Positions 56,401 to 64,000 of a DNA stretch of 64,000 nucleotides are shown one piece after another. Where the stretch lies: the NCBI GenBank assembly GCA_903871875.1, contig CAIQIR010000137.1, positions 62,001 through 126,000 on the forward strand, read 5' to 3'. Below the pieces are notes generated by a model. It was given only the letters and a program-made list of their open reading frames with translations, searched no databases and was not told the DNA's origin. The number at the start of each line of letters is the position of its first letter. Position 1 is the first letter of the stretch. The stretch comes from an uncultured Schlesneria sp. GTDB lineage: Bacteria > Planctomycetota > Planctomycetia > Planctomycetales > Planctomycetaceae. Made by a program: the position numbers and the translations under genes.

Positions 56401-56914
56401 CAAGGGGGCCAAGTCTCCCGAACGGCTGCTGGATGAAGTGACCCTGTTCCTGCATCAGGTGGTGTCCGATTTGCCCCCCGAACATCAACGGATGCTCGAG
56501 AAAGCCCGCAGCCGCGACGCGGCCATCGAAGGTCATCGCATTTTGATCGTCGAGGACGACGTGCGGAATGTGTTCGCGCTGACCAGCATTCTGGAATCGC
56601 ACGGAGCGATGCTGGAGATCGCTCGCAACGGCCGCGAAGCCTTGATCACCCTGGCAGAATGCGAACGGGAACCAGGACGAAAGATCGATCTGGTCTTGAT
56701 GGACGTCATGATGCCCGAGATGGATGGGATCACAGCGACGGCCGAAATCAGAAAACAACCGGAATGGAAGAAATTGCCGATCATCATCCTGACCGCGAAA
56801 GCCATGAGCGACGATCAGGAACGTTGCCTGGCCGCGGGCGCCAGCGACTATATGTCGAAACCGCTGGACGTGGAAAAACTGTTGTCACTGGTTCGCGTCT
56901 GGATGCCTCGCTAA
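53447..56914 (+). CDS. Hybrid sensor histidine kinase (CHASE3, GAF, HisKA, HATPase, three REC)
   Basis: A membrane-bound hybrid sensor kinase of 1155 residues. Order: TM helix (about 17-40), CHASE3-like sensory domain (about 45-185), second TM (about 195-215), GAF (about 235-375), a long Gln/Glu-rich coiled coil, HisKA with His484 (NMSHELRTPLN), HATPase, then three receiver domains starting near 762, 884 and 1030 (VVEDDE, LVEDDL, IVEDDV). ATG codons at 53447 and 53453 are both possible; the frame also has a TTG at 53438. CheR follows after 15 bp. Phosphate probably moves from His484 to one receiver, and the others may relay or tune it. Confidence 0.92.
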   Translation: MTMNRISPTVLSLRSRTNLVFGTLAALALFVISGLISYLNIQTLNRNARLIAQTHEILLALNDVLSLAKDAETGQRGFVITGDEKYLAPYSAAVVRLDSRVSDLELLTRDSRDQQSRVGALKTALVIKLHELAETVGLRRTQGFEAAQAVVISDRGQAAMDAIRTEIQDMHSAERLRRNERIAAMDNAYQIALSSSILTCLFGMAVSGIVAYLSRRTLLLRHEQDWMQEGQIGLSKVMVGDQRLERLGENILRFLADYLDAHAGAFFARNGNDFRRVATYGVPASGRVPERFDLNDGLLGQAAKDGKTFVLQDVPDGYLTIGSGFGEHVPRHLLVAPVSADDAVNGVIELGFIEPLSQSMIEFLDRATGSIGIAVRTANDRLQLQNLLEETQRQAEELQVQSEELRVSNEELEEQSRALKESQQRLELQQSELEQTNGQLELQARALEQQRDEADRISATLQVQARELELASQYKSDFLANMSHELRTPLNSSLILAKLLADNPAQNLSAEQVRYAETIQSAGNDLLMLINDILDLSKIESGHMEMHPEPVRLSELMDDMSRTFQPIADEKGLQFRMQLLPGCPEKLTTDPQRLEQILKNLLSNAMKFTEQGEVTFQVSHPDEGRVVFAVTDTGIGIPQHQQQLVFEAFRQADGTTNRKYGGTGLGLSISRELARRLGGEIQLVSEPGQGSTFTVTVPEIYDATLIPARLPIIRQQGVAAPLAATVKADLPQPPVTTPAVNSAPASVRRMDDDRTRLTGQRRVILVVEDDENFARILYDLAHELNFQCLIATTAEEGLAVAAQYLPSAVVLDVVLPDQSGLSVLDRLKHDARTRHIPVHVVSAGDYAEMAMALGAVGCNLKPVKREELTQALRQLETRFAQRMRRVLLVEDDLVQLDSLGKLLGTQDVQTVGARSAAECLQHLKAETFDCMVLDLSLPDASGYSLLETLSREDSYSFPPVIVYTGRELSIDEEQRLRKYSKSIIIKGAKSPERLLDEVTLFLHQVVSDLPPEHQRMLEKARSRDAAIEGHRILIVEDDVRNVFALTSILESHGAMLEIARNGREALITLAECEREPGRKIDLVLMDVMMPEMDGITATAEIRKQPEWKKLPIIILTAKAMSDDQERCLAAGASDYMSKPLDVEKLLSLVRVWMPR

Positions 56915-56929
56915 GGGAGGGTGGATCTG

Positions 56930-57757
56930 GTGTCTGAACTGACCCACGACATCGAATTGTCGCTATTGCTGGAAGCCATTTTCCGCAGGTACCACTACGA
57001 TTTTCGCGGATATTCGATGGCTTCGGTCAAACGCCGGGTGCATCAGGCGAAAGAGCATTTCCGCTGCCCCACCATTTCCAGCCTGCAAGATCGGGTGCTG
57101 CACGATCCGAGCGTGCTGCCGAAATTGTTGTCGTACCTGACGGTGCAGGTCAGCGACTTATTTCGTGACCCGGCCTATTTTCGTGCGCTCCGCGAACTGG
57201 TGATCCCGCATCTGAAAACGTATCCCTCACTGAAAGTCTGGGTGGCCGGTTGCAGTACAGGTGAGGAACTGTATTCGCTGGCGATCCTGTTCCGGGAAGA
57301 AGGCCTGGAAGAACGGACGATGTTCTACGGAACGGATATCAATCCGGATGCACTGCAGCAGGCCGACGCGGGAGTCTATTCGCTGAATCGGATTCCCCAG
57401 TTCACCGAGAACCATCGTCGGGCGGGCGGGAAATCGTCGTTATCCGACTACTACACGGCCAATTATGGCGCCGCCGTGTTTGACAAATCACTGCGGCAAC
57501 GGGCCGTCTTTTCGGATCATAGTCTGGTCTCGGATGAAGTCTTTGCCGAGGTGCAATTAGTGTCTTGCCGGAATGTACTGATTTATTTCGATCTGGAGAT
57601 TCAGAATCGAGCCCTGGGTCTGTTTCAGGATTCCCTGGTCCGCAAGGGGTTTCTCGGTTTGGGAGCGAAGGAAAGCTTGCGGTACTCGCAATATGCCGAA
57701 TCGTTCGTCGAATTGTCGCGTGAAGAACGTCTGTACCAAAAGCGAGGTGGCGCATGA
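56930..57757 (+). CDS. cheR: CheR-type methyltransferase
   Basis: A 275-residue SAM-dependent protein-glutamate methyltransferase. The N-terminal helical domain contains DFRGYSMASVKRRVH, and the SAM-binding motif is VWVAGCSTGEELYSLAI. The LVSCRNVLIYFD motif is family-typical. I use the GTG at 56930, 9 nt after GGGAGG; an earlier GTG at 56921 is too close to that site. It overlaps cheB by ATGA. No chemoreceptor gene is nearby, so its substrate may be a kinase or another protein. Confidence 0.92.
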   Translation: MSELTHDIELSLLLEAIFRRYHYDFRGYSMASVKRRVHQAKEHFRCPTISSLQDRVLHDPSVLPKLLSYLTVQVSDLFRDPAYFRALRELVIPHLKTYPSLKVWVAGCSTGEELYSLAILFREEGLEERTMFYGTDINPDALQQADAGVYSLNRIPQFTENHRRAGGKSSLSDYYTANYGAAVFDKSLRQRAVFSDHSLVSDEVFAEVQLVSCRNVLIYFDLEIQNRALGLFQDSLVRKGFLGLGAKESLRYSQYAESFVELSREERLYQKRGGA

Positions 57758-58359
57758 TTTCCTCGCGATCGACATCGCTGCCCGCGACGAAGAATGCTCG
57801 CGCCGCCGCGATCGCCATCGGGGTCTCGAGCGGTGCCGTGCGAGCCTTGTCCGAGATTTTACCGCTACTGCCACGTCACTTTCCCTTGCCCGTCTTGATC
57901 GTGGTGCATTTGCCGCCCGGCGAAAAGAGCGCCCTCGTGGATTGTTTTGAGGGAAAATGCCAGATCGCCATCCGCGAGGCAGAAGATAAGGATCCAATCG
58001 TCGACGGGACTATCTACTTTGCTCCGCCCGACTATCATCTGTTGGTGGAGGCGGATCGACGTTTGTCGCTTTCCAGCGAAGAGCCCGTTTTGTTTTCTCG
58101 ACCGTCGATTGATGTGCTGTTTGAATCCGCAGCCGATGTCTATGGTGCCGCGTTGATCGGTATCATTCTGACAGGCGCGAGTAACGACGGCGCTGGCGGG
58201 CTGAAGGCGATCGTCGCAGCGGGAGGAACGGCATTGGTGCAGCGGCCCGATCTGGCTCAGGCCAGTGAAATGCCGCAGGCGGCACTGGACGCTTGCCCGA
58301 ACGCTCTCGTCCTGACATTGCCACAGATCGCGAATTACCTTCAACAGACAGTGGCTTGA
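57754..58359 (+). CDS. cheB: CheB-type methylesterase catalytic domain
   Basis: A 201-residue methylesterase without the N-terminal receiver domain of classical CheB. The catalytic Ser is in IGVSSGAVRAL, the His in VVHLPPGE and the Asp in TGASNDGAGGL, so the triad is kept, although the usual GG after the nucleophile is altered. The ATG overlaps the cheR stop (ATGA), and a hybrid kinase starts 5 nt after its stop. A stand-alone domain suggests control by the flanking kinases. Confidence 0.9.
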   Translation: MISSRSTSLPATKNARAAAIAIGVSSGAVRALSEILPLLPRHFPLPVLIVVHLPPGEKSALVDCFEGKCQIAIREAEDKDPIVDGTIYFAPPDYHLLVEADRRLSLSSEEPVLFSRPSIDVLFESAADVYGAALIGIILTGASNDGAGGLKAIVAAGGTALVQRPDLAQASEMPQAALDACPNALVLTLPQIANYLQQTVA

Positions 58360-58363
58360 AAGC

Positions 58364-59986
58364 ATGACGACGCTGATGGATCCCGTTTACTTCCTGCTGG
58401 TTGACGATCTGGAGGAAAACCTTCTGGCACTCGAGGGATTGTTGCGCCGCGACGGATTGGTGCTGCTGAAAGCTCATTCGGGAATTGAAGCACTTGAGCA
58501 TCTGTTGAAGTACGACGTGGCACTGGCGCTGATCGATATCCAAATGCCGGCCATGGACGGGTTTGAACTGGCCGAACTGATGCGCGGCAGCGAACGGACT
58601 CGACGCGTACCGATTATCTTCCTCACCGCCGGCTCGACCGATCGCAACCGACGCTTCCGCGGATATGAGACGGGTGCCGTGGACTTCCTGCAGAAACCAC
58701 TCGAGCCGCATATTCTCCGCAGCAAGGCGGACGTGTTCTTCGAACTGTTCCGGCAACGGCAGGAAGTGGCCGCGCAGCGGGACGAACTGAAAGCAGCCAC
58801 CGAAGAGATCACCCGTCTGCTGCACGAAAGCCGCCAGTACTCGCAGGCATTGAAAGCGGCCGATCATCGCAAAGATGATTTCCTGGCGATGCTGGCCCAC
58901 GAGCTGCGCAATCCGCTGGCGCCGGTGACCAACGCGGTGGAAATCCTGAGAATGAGCGGATCCAGCCCGGCGATGGTTTCGCAAGCGCGGGAAATCATTT
59001 CGCGACAGATCGCTCACATGGCCCGGCTGGTGGACGACCTATTAGATGTCGCCCGGATTTCCCGCGGCAAGATTCAACTTCGCACCGAACCGTGCGACCT
59101 GGCCACGATCATCCGACAAACGGCCGAAGACTATCGACCGACGCTGACCGATGCCGGTGTTCAGCTGAACCTGTCCGTCGTCGACCAGCCGCTGCCGATC
59201 ATGGGCGATCCGATTCGACTGGCGCAGATCATCGGTAACCTGCTGCACAACGCGTCCAAGTTCACTCCCCGCGGGGGCTCCGTGGACGTTCGCACCTCGC
59301 GTGATGCCGCTCAAACCCACGCCGTCGTCACCGTCCATGACACGGGACAAGGGTTGAGTCATGTTGTCCAGTCGCGTCTGTTCGAACCCTTTTGTCAGGC
59401 CGATCAAAAGCTGGATCGCGACAAAGGCGGATTGGGTCTGGGATTGGCGCTGGTGAAAGGGTTGATCGAATTACACGGCGGCTCGGTCGAAGCGCACAGC
59501 GATGGCACCGGGACCGGATCGACATTCACCTTGCTCATTCCGTTGTCGACGGCCGGCAACAAAGTCTGCGGTTCCATTTCCGGTGCGGTGCTGTCGCCCG
59601 ACACCAAGGATTTGCGGATCTTACTGGTGGAAGACAACCGGGATGCGGCTGTGACCTTGAAACTAATGCTGGCGCTGATGGGGCACGACGTTGCGGTGGC
59701 GTACGATGGCGACGAAGGATTGGCAATGGCCCGGACGTTCTTGCCGGACGTCGTGATTTCCGATCTTGGTCTACCAGGCAAGCTCGACGGTTACGCGCTG
59801 GCCAACAAGTTGCGAGCCGAACCGACGCTGGCCGGCGTTTATCTGATCGCACTCAGCGGCTATGGTCAGGACGACGACCGAGTGCGAACTCAGGGCGTCG
59901 GTTTCGACAAGCACTTCGTCAAACCGATCGACCCCGATCAACTCCAAGCCGTCCTCAACATCGCCAAACAGAGATCGATCCGCTGA
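58364..59986 (+). CDS. Hybrid histidine kinase (REC, HisKA, HATPase, REC)
   Basis: A 540-residue cytoplasmic hybrid kinase. An N-terminal receiver domain (about 5-125; FLLVDDLEENLLAL, Asp in ALIDIQMP, Lys in FLQKPL) is followed by HisKA with His179 (LAHELRNPL), HATPase with GLGLGLALVKGL near 360, and a C-terminal receiver (LLVEDNRDAA near 417, Lys in HFVKPIDPDQ). With no sensor domain it may be driven by phosphate from the first kinase. It closes the kinase-cheR-cheB-kinase operon. Confidence 0.93.
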   Translation: MTTLMDPVYFLLVDDLEENLLALEGLLRRDGLVLLKAHSGIEALEHLLKYDVALALIDIQMPAMDGFELAELMRGSERTRRVPIIFLTAGSTDRNRRFRGYETGAVDFLQKPLEPHILRSKADVFFELFRQRQEVAAQRDELKAATEEITRLLHESRQYSQALKAADHRKDDFLAMLAHELRNPLAPVTNAVEILRMSGSSPAMVSQAREIISRQIAHMARLVDDLLDVARISRGKIQLRTEPCDLATIIRQTAEDYRPTLTDAGVQLNLSVVDQPLPIMGDPIRLAQIIGNLLHNASKFTPRGGSVDVRTSRDAAQTHAVVTVHDTGQGLSHVVQSRLFEPFCQADQKLDRDKGGLGLGLALVKGLIELHGGSVEAHSDGTGTGSTFTLLIPLSTAGNKVCGSISGAVLSPDTKDLRILLVEDNRDAAVTLKLMLALMGHDVAVAYDGDEGLAMARTFLPDVVISDLGLPGKLDGYALANKLRAEPTLAGVYLIALSGYGQDDDRVRTQGVGFDKHFVKPIDPDQLQAVLNIAKQRSIR

Positions 59987-60022
59987 ACGGGCTGCTGATC
60001 GGTACCGGAACCGCAGCCAGGT

Positions 60023-63000
60023 TTACTCACCGGAGAAACGGACATCCGATTCCCTCGCCCCGGTTCCGTAGCCGCCACCTCCGGGAGTCTCGACCGTCAG
60101 CAGATCGCCTGGCTGAACGAGGATCTGGACTTTGGCCCCCAGATTTTCGATCTGTTCCGAGTTCGCTCGCTGCAGCAAGTTTTTGCCGCACGCGCCAGGT
60201 TGGCCGCCGGCCAAACCGAAGGGGGGATAGGGACCGCGGCGTTCAGAAAGCAACGACAATCGAAGTGGCTTCAGAAATTCGAGCTGCCGAATCACTCCGT
60301 CGCCGCCTCGATGATGGCCAGCCCCGCCGGAGCCGCGGCGAATTGCGAACTGGCGCACTCGGACCGGATAGCGCCACTCCATGACCTCGGGATCGGTCAG
60401 CCGGGTATTGGTCATGTGGGTGTGAACGGCATCGGCTCCGTCGGCGTCACGCGTCGCTCCACTGCCGCCGCAGATCGTTTCATAGTAGCCGAACGATTCG
60501 TCGCCAAAGGTCAGATTGTTCATGGTTCCCTGACTGGCGGCGGCCAAGCCGAGTGCCCCCAATAGCGAATCGACAATCCGCTGGGACGTTTCGACATTTC
60601 CGCCGACCATCGCAGCGCATTGGGCCGGATCGGGATGTTCCGGCGGATTCAGAAAACATTCGGGCAGCTGAATTGTAATTGGCACGAGTACGCCGCTATT
60701 CAACGGAATCTCTTCGTCAATCACGCAGCGAAAGACATACAGCACGGCGGCCGTGACGATGGCTCGATTGGCATTCAGATTGCCCGGCAACACAGGGCCC
60801 GTTCCAGTGAAATCGACCACGGCCTGATCCCCCTCGATCATGATGGCGACGGCCAGCGGCGACCCGTCGTCCAGATGATCGAGCCACCGATAAGTGCCGG
60901 CAGGAATCTGCCGCAGAGCCCGACGTGTTTTTCGTTCGGCCGCAGTTTGAATGTGCCGCAGATAGGCCAGTACCACGGGTGAGGAATAACGGTGAATCAG
61001 TTGTCGCAACGCATCGGCACCGGACTGATTGGCCGCCACCTGGGCGGCGAGGTCGGCCAGATTGTCGCGGATGGCTCGCGTCGGAAAGGGGCCTGCGAGC
61101 AGCAGCTCACGCAGTTCTGCTTCGCGCGACTGTCCTTGATCGACCAGCTTGAAGTTGCGGATCAGCACCCCTTCTTCTCCCAGATGCGATGAGAAGGGCG
61201 GCATGCTGCCCGGCGAGATTCCGCCGATCTCGGCATGGTGAGCTCGGCTGGCGGTGAAGAAGAGCAGCGTGCTCGTTTGCGCAGCGTGAATCGGCGTGAC
61301 GACAGTCACGTCGGGCAGGTGTGAACCACCGCGATAAGGGTCGTTGGTGATGAAGACATCGCCGGGCGAAATCATAGAATTATCGAGCAGGATCCGCCGT
61401 ACAGTTTCGGCCATCGCGCCCAAATGTACGGGGACATGCGGCGCGTTGACGACCAATTCGCCCGTCGCGGAAAACAGGGCACAACTGAAATCGAGTCGCT
61501 CTTTGACGTTGGTCGAGAACGCCGTGCGCTGCAGCGTGATCCCCATTTGCTCGGCGATCGCCGCGAATTGATTGTTGAAAATCTCGAGCAGGATCGGATC
61601 GGCCGTTTCGAGATCTGCGCTGACGATGGAAACGCCGGTCGCCGGAGTCGCCTGATCGGTGATCAACATCTCGCCTCGCGACAGGATGACCGCGGTAAAA
61701 TCGGGTTCGATGATCAGCGTGGAACTGGGTTCGCAGACGATCGCGGGGCCACTCAGTTCGTCGCCGGGACGTAACTGTTCACGCAGATAAACATCCGTCC
61801 GGTGCGATTGGCCGTGAAACCAGGTGGTGGTTTTGAAAGCGGACTGGGGCCGGCGAGAAACGGTCGCGGCCGAGATTTCGGCTGCAGGCTGCAGCCGCGC
61901 GACGACTTCGACACGCGCAACGGTGATCTCGATCTCGCGATTTGCGTGCTGATAGCCATACCGCTGTTGATGAAGTTCCTGGTACCGCCGGGCATAGTCT
62001 CCGTCGGCAGGGCAGACCACGTTGATGGTCGCCTCGACGCCGCGATAGCGCAGGTCCAATGATCGGGTGGACGAGATCGATTCCGGCTCAAAATGACCTT
62101 CCGGTTCGATGGCGGCTCGACAACGCTGTTCCAACGATGCGAACAGCGGCTGAAGCTCTTGCACTTGAGCGGCGGAATAGATTTTAAGGACGGCCTGCTC
62201 GGCATGTCGACGGATGTCGGCCAGTCCGATCCCGTAAGCGCTTAACAGGCCCGCGAAAGGATGCGACAGAATCTGGCGGATTCCTAACTCGCGAGCGATG
62301 GCGCAGGCATGTTGGCCTGCCGCGCTGCCGAACGCGACCAGCAGATACTCACGCGGATCGTAGCCCTTCGCCACGGAGATCGATCGAATCGCTCGCACCA
62401 TATTGGCGTTGGCAATCCGTACGAAGCCTTCGGCCAGTTCCCGCGAGGAATAACGAACAGCATCAGTCGATTGAGCAATCTGATCGCACAATCGTCGCAG
62501 GTGCGATTCAACCGGACGAAGATCGAGCGGAAACGGAAACCGGTCGGGTAACAATTTTCCCAGAAACAAATTCAAATCAGTAACGGTCAACGGCCCGCCG
62601 CGTCCATAACAGGCAGGCCCCGGATCAGAGCCGGCACTGTCGGGCCCGACAGTCAGTTTGAGGCCATCGAAGCCACACAGACTGCCCCCTCCGGCGGCCA
62701 CCGTTTCGATCGCCAGCATCGGCGTCACGATCCGCACGCCGGCTTTGCGAGTTTCGTATTCGAGCTCGTACCGTCCGTCAAACCGCGAGACATCGGTACT
62801 GGTGCCTCCCATGTCGAAACCGATAGCCTTGGCGAAACCGGCGGCTTGTGCGACCTGCGAGAACCCAATGACTCCGCCGGCAGGACCGGACAGAATGCTG
62901 TCTTTGCCCGTGAACTGATCGGCAGTGACGAGTCCGCCGGACGACGTCATCAAACGCAGGCGACCAGGTTCAGACGTGGCGGCGAACGGTTCGAGCGTCG

Positions 63001-63889
63001 ATTGCAAGGACCGAATGTAGCGGCGCAACACGGGATTCAAGTAAGCGTCGACGACCGTGGTGTCACCGCGCGAGACGATTTTGATCAGCGGAGCGAGCTG
63101 ACCGGAGAGACTGACCTCGGCGAAACCGACCTCACGAGCGGCACTCGCGACAACTTGTTCGTGCTGAGGATAGGCAAAGGCGTGCAACAGGCAGATCGCC
63201 ACGGATTCGATACCTGCTTGCTTTAACGAAGTCAGCTGCTGACGAATTGCGTTTGGGTCGGGAACTTGAAGTACCTGGCCGTCGGCGGCGATGCGTTCGT
63301 CGATTTCAACCACCGCCTCGAACAGGGGTGTTGGTTTCTTGATGGCCAGATCAAACAACCGGGGACGATCCTGGTTGGCGATTCGCAGAATATCTCCAAA
63401 CCCTCGTGTGGTGATGAACGCCGTCCGAGCTCCACGTCGCGTGAGCAGAGCGTTCGTGCCGCGGGTGGTCCCTAATCGCACGGCGATGGCGGGAATCGGT
63501 TGGTCTCGACGCAGGCCCAGCAGCATGCGAATCGCGATCAACGGTGCTTCTTCGTCCGAGAAGATTTCGTAGCGAACGCATTCAGACAGCGTATCAGAGA
63601 TGGACTCGGCGGTGGTTACGGTCCCTGTTTGGCTGTCAAAGTCAACGATCTGGGTCGATCGCAGGACTTCGTTCGTCTCGTTGAGAAACCGGATGCCGTA
63701 GCCGACCCAGAACGCGGGGCTGGCGGGGATTCGGGCCGGATCGCGAAACCGATTCGCGTCCAGCACGCAATGAACTCGGCCCTTGGTGATTCCGCTGCTC
63801 AGGATCTTACACGGGATCAATCGACGGTCGGGGGCCTGTGCCAGGCAATCGGTGAAGGTTCCCCCGACATCGATCCAGAATTCCCACAT
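60023..63889 (-). CDS. 5-oxoprolinase/hydantoinase A+B fusion
   Basis: A 1288-residue ATP-dependent amidohydrolase that opens 5-oxoproline or a hydantoin ring. I use the ATG at 63889, with GGAG 8 nt upstream. HyuA-like part: DVGGTFTDC near residue 11, the LGTTRGTNALL region near 140 and the GFDMGGTSTDVSRF motif near 360. HyuB-like part from about 740: DPILLEIFNNQFAAIAEQMG, then DPYRGGSHLPD. Eukaryotic 5-oxoprolinase has this fused form of similar length; many bacteria have two separate genes. It follows hslU by 25 bp, so the two may be co-transcribed. Confidence 0.93.
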   Translation of the reverse strand: MWEFWIDVGGTFTDCLAQAPDRRLIPCKILSSGITKGRVHCVLDANRFRDPARIPASPAFWVGYGIRFLNETNEVLRSTQIVDFDSQTGTVTTAESISDTLSECVRYEIFSDEEAPLIAIRMLLGLRRDQPIPAIAVRLGTTRGTNALLTRRGARTAFITTRGFGDILRIANQDRPRLFDLAIKKPTPLFEAVVEIDERIAADGQVLQVPDPNAIRQQLTSLKQAGIESVAICLLHAFAYPQHEQVVASAAREVGFAEVSLSGQLAPLIKIVSRGDTTVVDAYLNPVLRRYIRSLQSTLEPFAATSEPGRLRLMTSSGGLVTADQFTGKDSILSGPAGGVIGFSQVAQAAGFAKAIGFDMGGTSTDVSRFDGRYELEYETRKAGVRIVTPMLAIETVAAGGGSLCGFDGLKLTVGPDSAGSDPGPACYGRGGPLTVTDLNLFLGKLLPDRFPFPLDLRPVESHLRRLCDQIAQSTDAVRYSSRELAEGFVRIANANMVRAIRSISVAKGYDPREYLLVAFGSAAGQHACAIARELGIRQILSHPFAGLLSAYGIGLADIRRHAEQAVLKIYSAAQVQELQPLFASLEQRCRAAIEPEGHFEPESISSTRSLDLRYRGVEATINVVCPADGDYARRYQELHQQRYGYQHANREIEITVARVEVVARLQPAAEISAATVSRRPQSAFKTTTWFHGQSHRTDVYLREQLRPGDELSGPAIVCEPSSTLIIEPDFTAVILSRGEMLITDQATPATGVSIVSADLETADPILLEIFNNQFAAIAEQMGITLQRTAFSTNVKERLDFSCALFSATGELVVNAPHVPVHLGAMAETVRRILLDNSMISPGDVFITNDPYRGGSHLPDVTVVTPIHAAQTSTLLFFTASRAHHAEIGGISPGSMPPFSSHLGEEGVLIRNFKLVDQGQSREAELRELLLAGPFPTRAIRDNLADLAAQVAANQSGADALRQLIHRYSSPVVLAYLRHIQTAAERKTRRALRQIPAGTYRWLDHLDDGSPLAVAIMIEGDQAVVDFTGTGPVLPGNLNANRAIVTAAVLYVFRCVIDEEIPLNSGVLVPITIQLPECFLNPPEHPDPAQCAAMVGGNVETSQRIVDSLLGALGLAAASQGTMNNLTFGDESFGYYETICGGSGATRDADGADAVHTHMTNTRLTDPEVMEWRYPVRVRQFAIRRGSGGAGHHRGGDGVIRQLEFLKPLRLSLLSERRGPYPPFGLAGGQPGACGKNLLQRANSEQIENLGAKVQILVQPGDLLTVETPGGGGYGTGARESDVRFSGE

Positions 63890-63914
63890 CGACAACGCTC
63901 CGCCCGGCAGTCGG

Positions 63915-64000
63915 CTAAAGAATAAATTTGCTCAGGTCTTCGTCGTGACTGATCTCTTCCAGCTGTTGCTTGACGAAGGCGCGATCGACATCGATCAGAG
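63915..64000 (-). CDS. hslU: HslU (ClpY) ATPase, C-terminal end only
   Basis: Only the last 28 codons are inside the window. They end in EDLSKFIL followed by TAG. The C-terminal octapeptide (EDLSRFIL in E. coli) docks into HslV and activates it, which supports identification as the ATPase of the HslUV protease rather than ClpX. Confidence 0.88.
   Translation of the reverse strand, partial: LIDVDRAFVKQQLEEISHDEDLSKFIL

Overview
The window looks like a chromosomal segment of a planctomycete (Planctomycetota). This is inferred from two DUF1559 'H-X9-DG' prepilin-like proteins with the family-typical N-terminus, an Hsp70-like protein with a long C-terminal extension, cytochrome b fused to c-type haem domains, moderately GC-rich DNA and many GTG starts. 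I saw no rRNA, tRNA, CRISPR array, insertion sequence or phage gene. Most of the window is ordinary chromosome, with short accessory stretches.

Layout. 1-3056 (minus): a membrane protein and the ATPase of an ABC system, cut by the window edge. 3599-12267: two DUF1559 genes, small lipoproteins, an isochorismatase-family hydrolase, a Dabb protein, an HtrA protease and a double-FHA protein. 12483-22000: a Fur-family regulator, mnmA, a Rieske/cytochrome b-c respiratory pair, an NrnA-like DHH phosphoesterase, a COG2509 flavoprotein and molybdopterin genes moaD-moaE-moaA, followed upstream by the Hsp70-like gene (to 24510). 24785-27072: an enolase-superfamily enzyme and a secreted alpha/beta hydrolase. 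27322-30943: a GntR/YtrA-type regulator with a clear promoter and operator, its ABC ATPase, a permease and a membrane protein. 31085-33838: a small membrane protein, murG and rph. 33900-40886 (minus): a complete exporter made of an HlyD-type adaptor, an RbbA-like double-ATPase/permease, a YhhJ-like permease and a NodT-type outer-membrane lipoprotein. 41256-45686: a thioredoxin-NHL protein, a fused AroD-AroE homologue that has lost catalytic residues, and pgsA. 46007-50929 (minus): an aldo/keto reductase, a DSD1-type PLP enzyme, a family-39 glycosyltransferase and an inositol-monophosphatase-family enzyme fused to a barstar domain. 51846-59986 (plus): a lone GspF/PilC protein, then hybrid kinase, CheR, CheB and hybrid kinase. 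60023-64000 (minus): a fused 5-oxoprolinase/hydantoinase and the last codons of hslU.

The observations I consider most worth checking are: (1) the phosphatase-barstar fusion, with a possible internal start for barstar alone; (2) the AroDE-like fusion that keeps the Schiff-base lysine but has lost the catalytic histidine and the shikimate dehydrogenase active-site motifs; (3) a cluster of related hairpins at 45731-45945 whose stems differ by compensatory changes; (4) a CheR-CheB pair enclosed by two hybrid kinases with no chemoreceptor. Family assignments rest on motifs read by eye; no database search was possible. Many start codons were chosen from Shine-Dalgarno spacing and signal peptides and differ from the longest possible frame.
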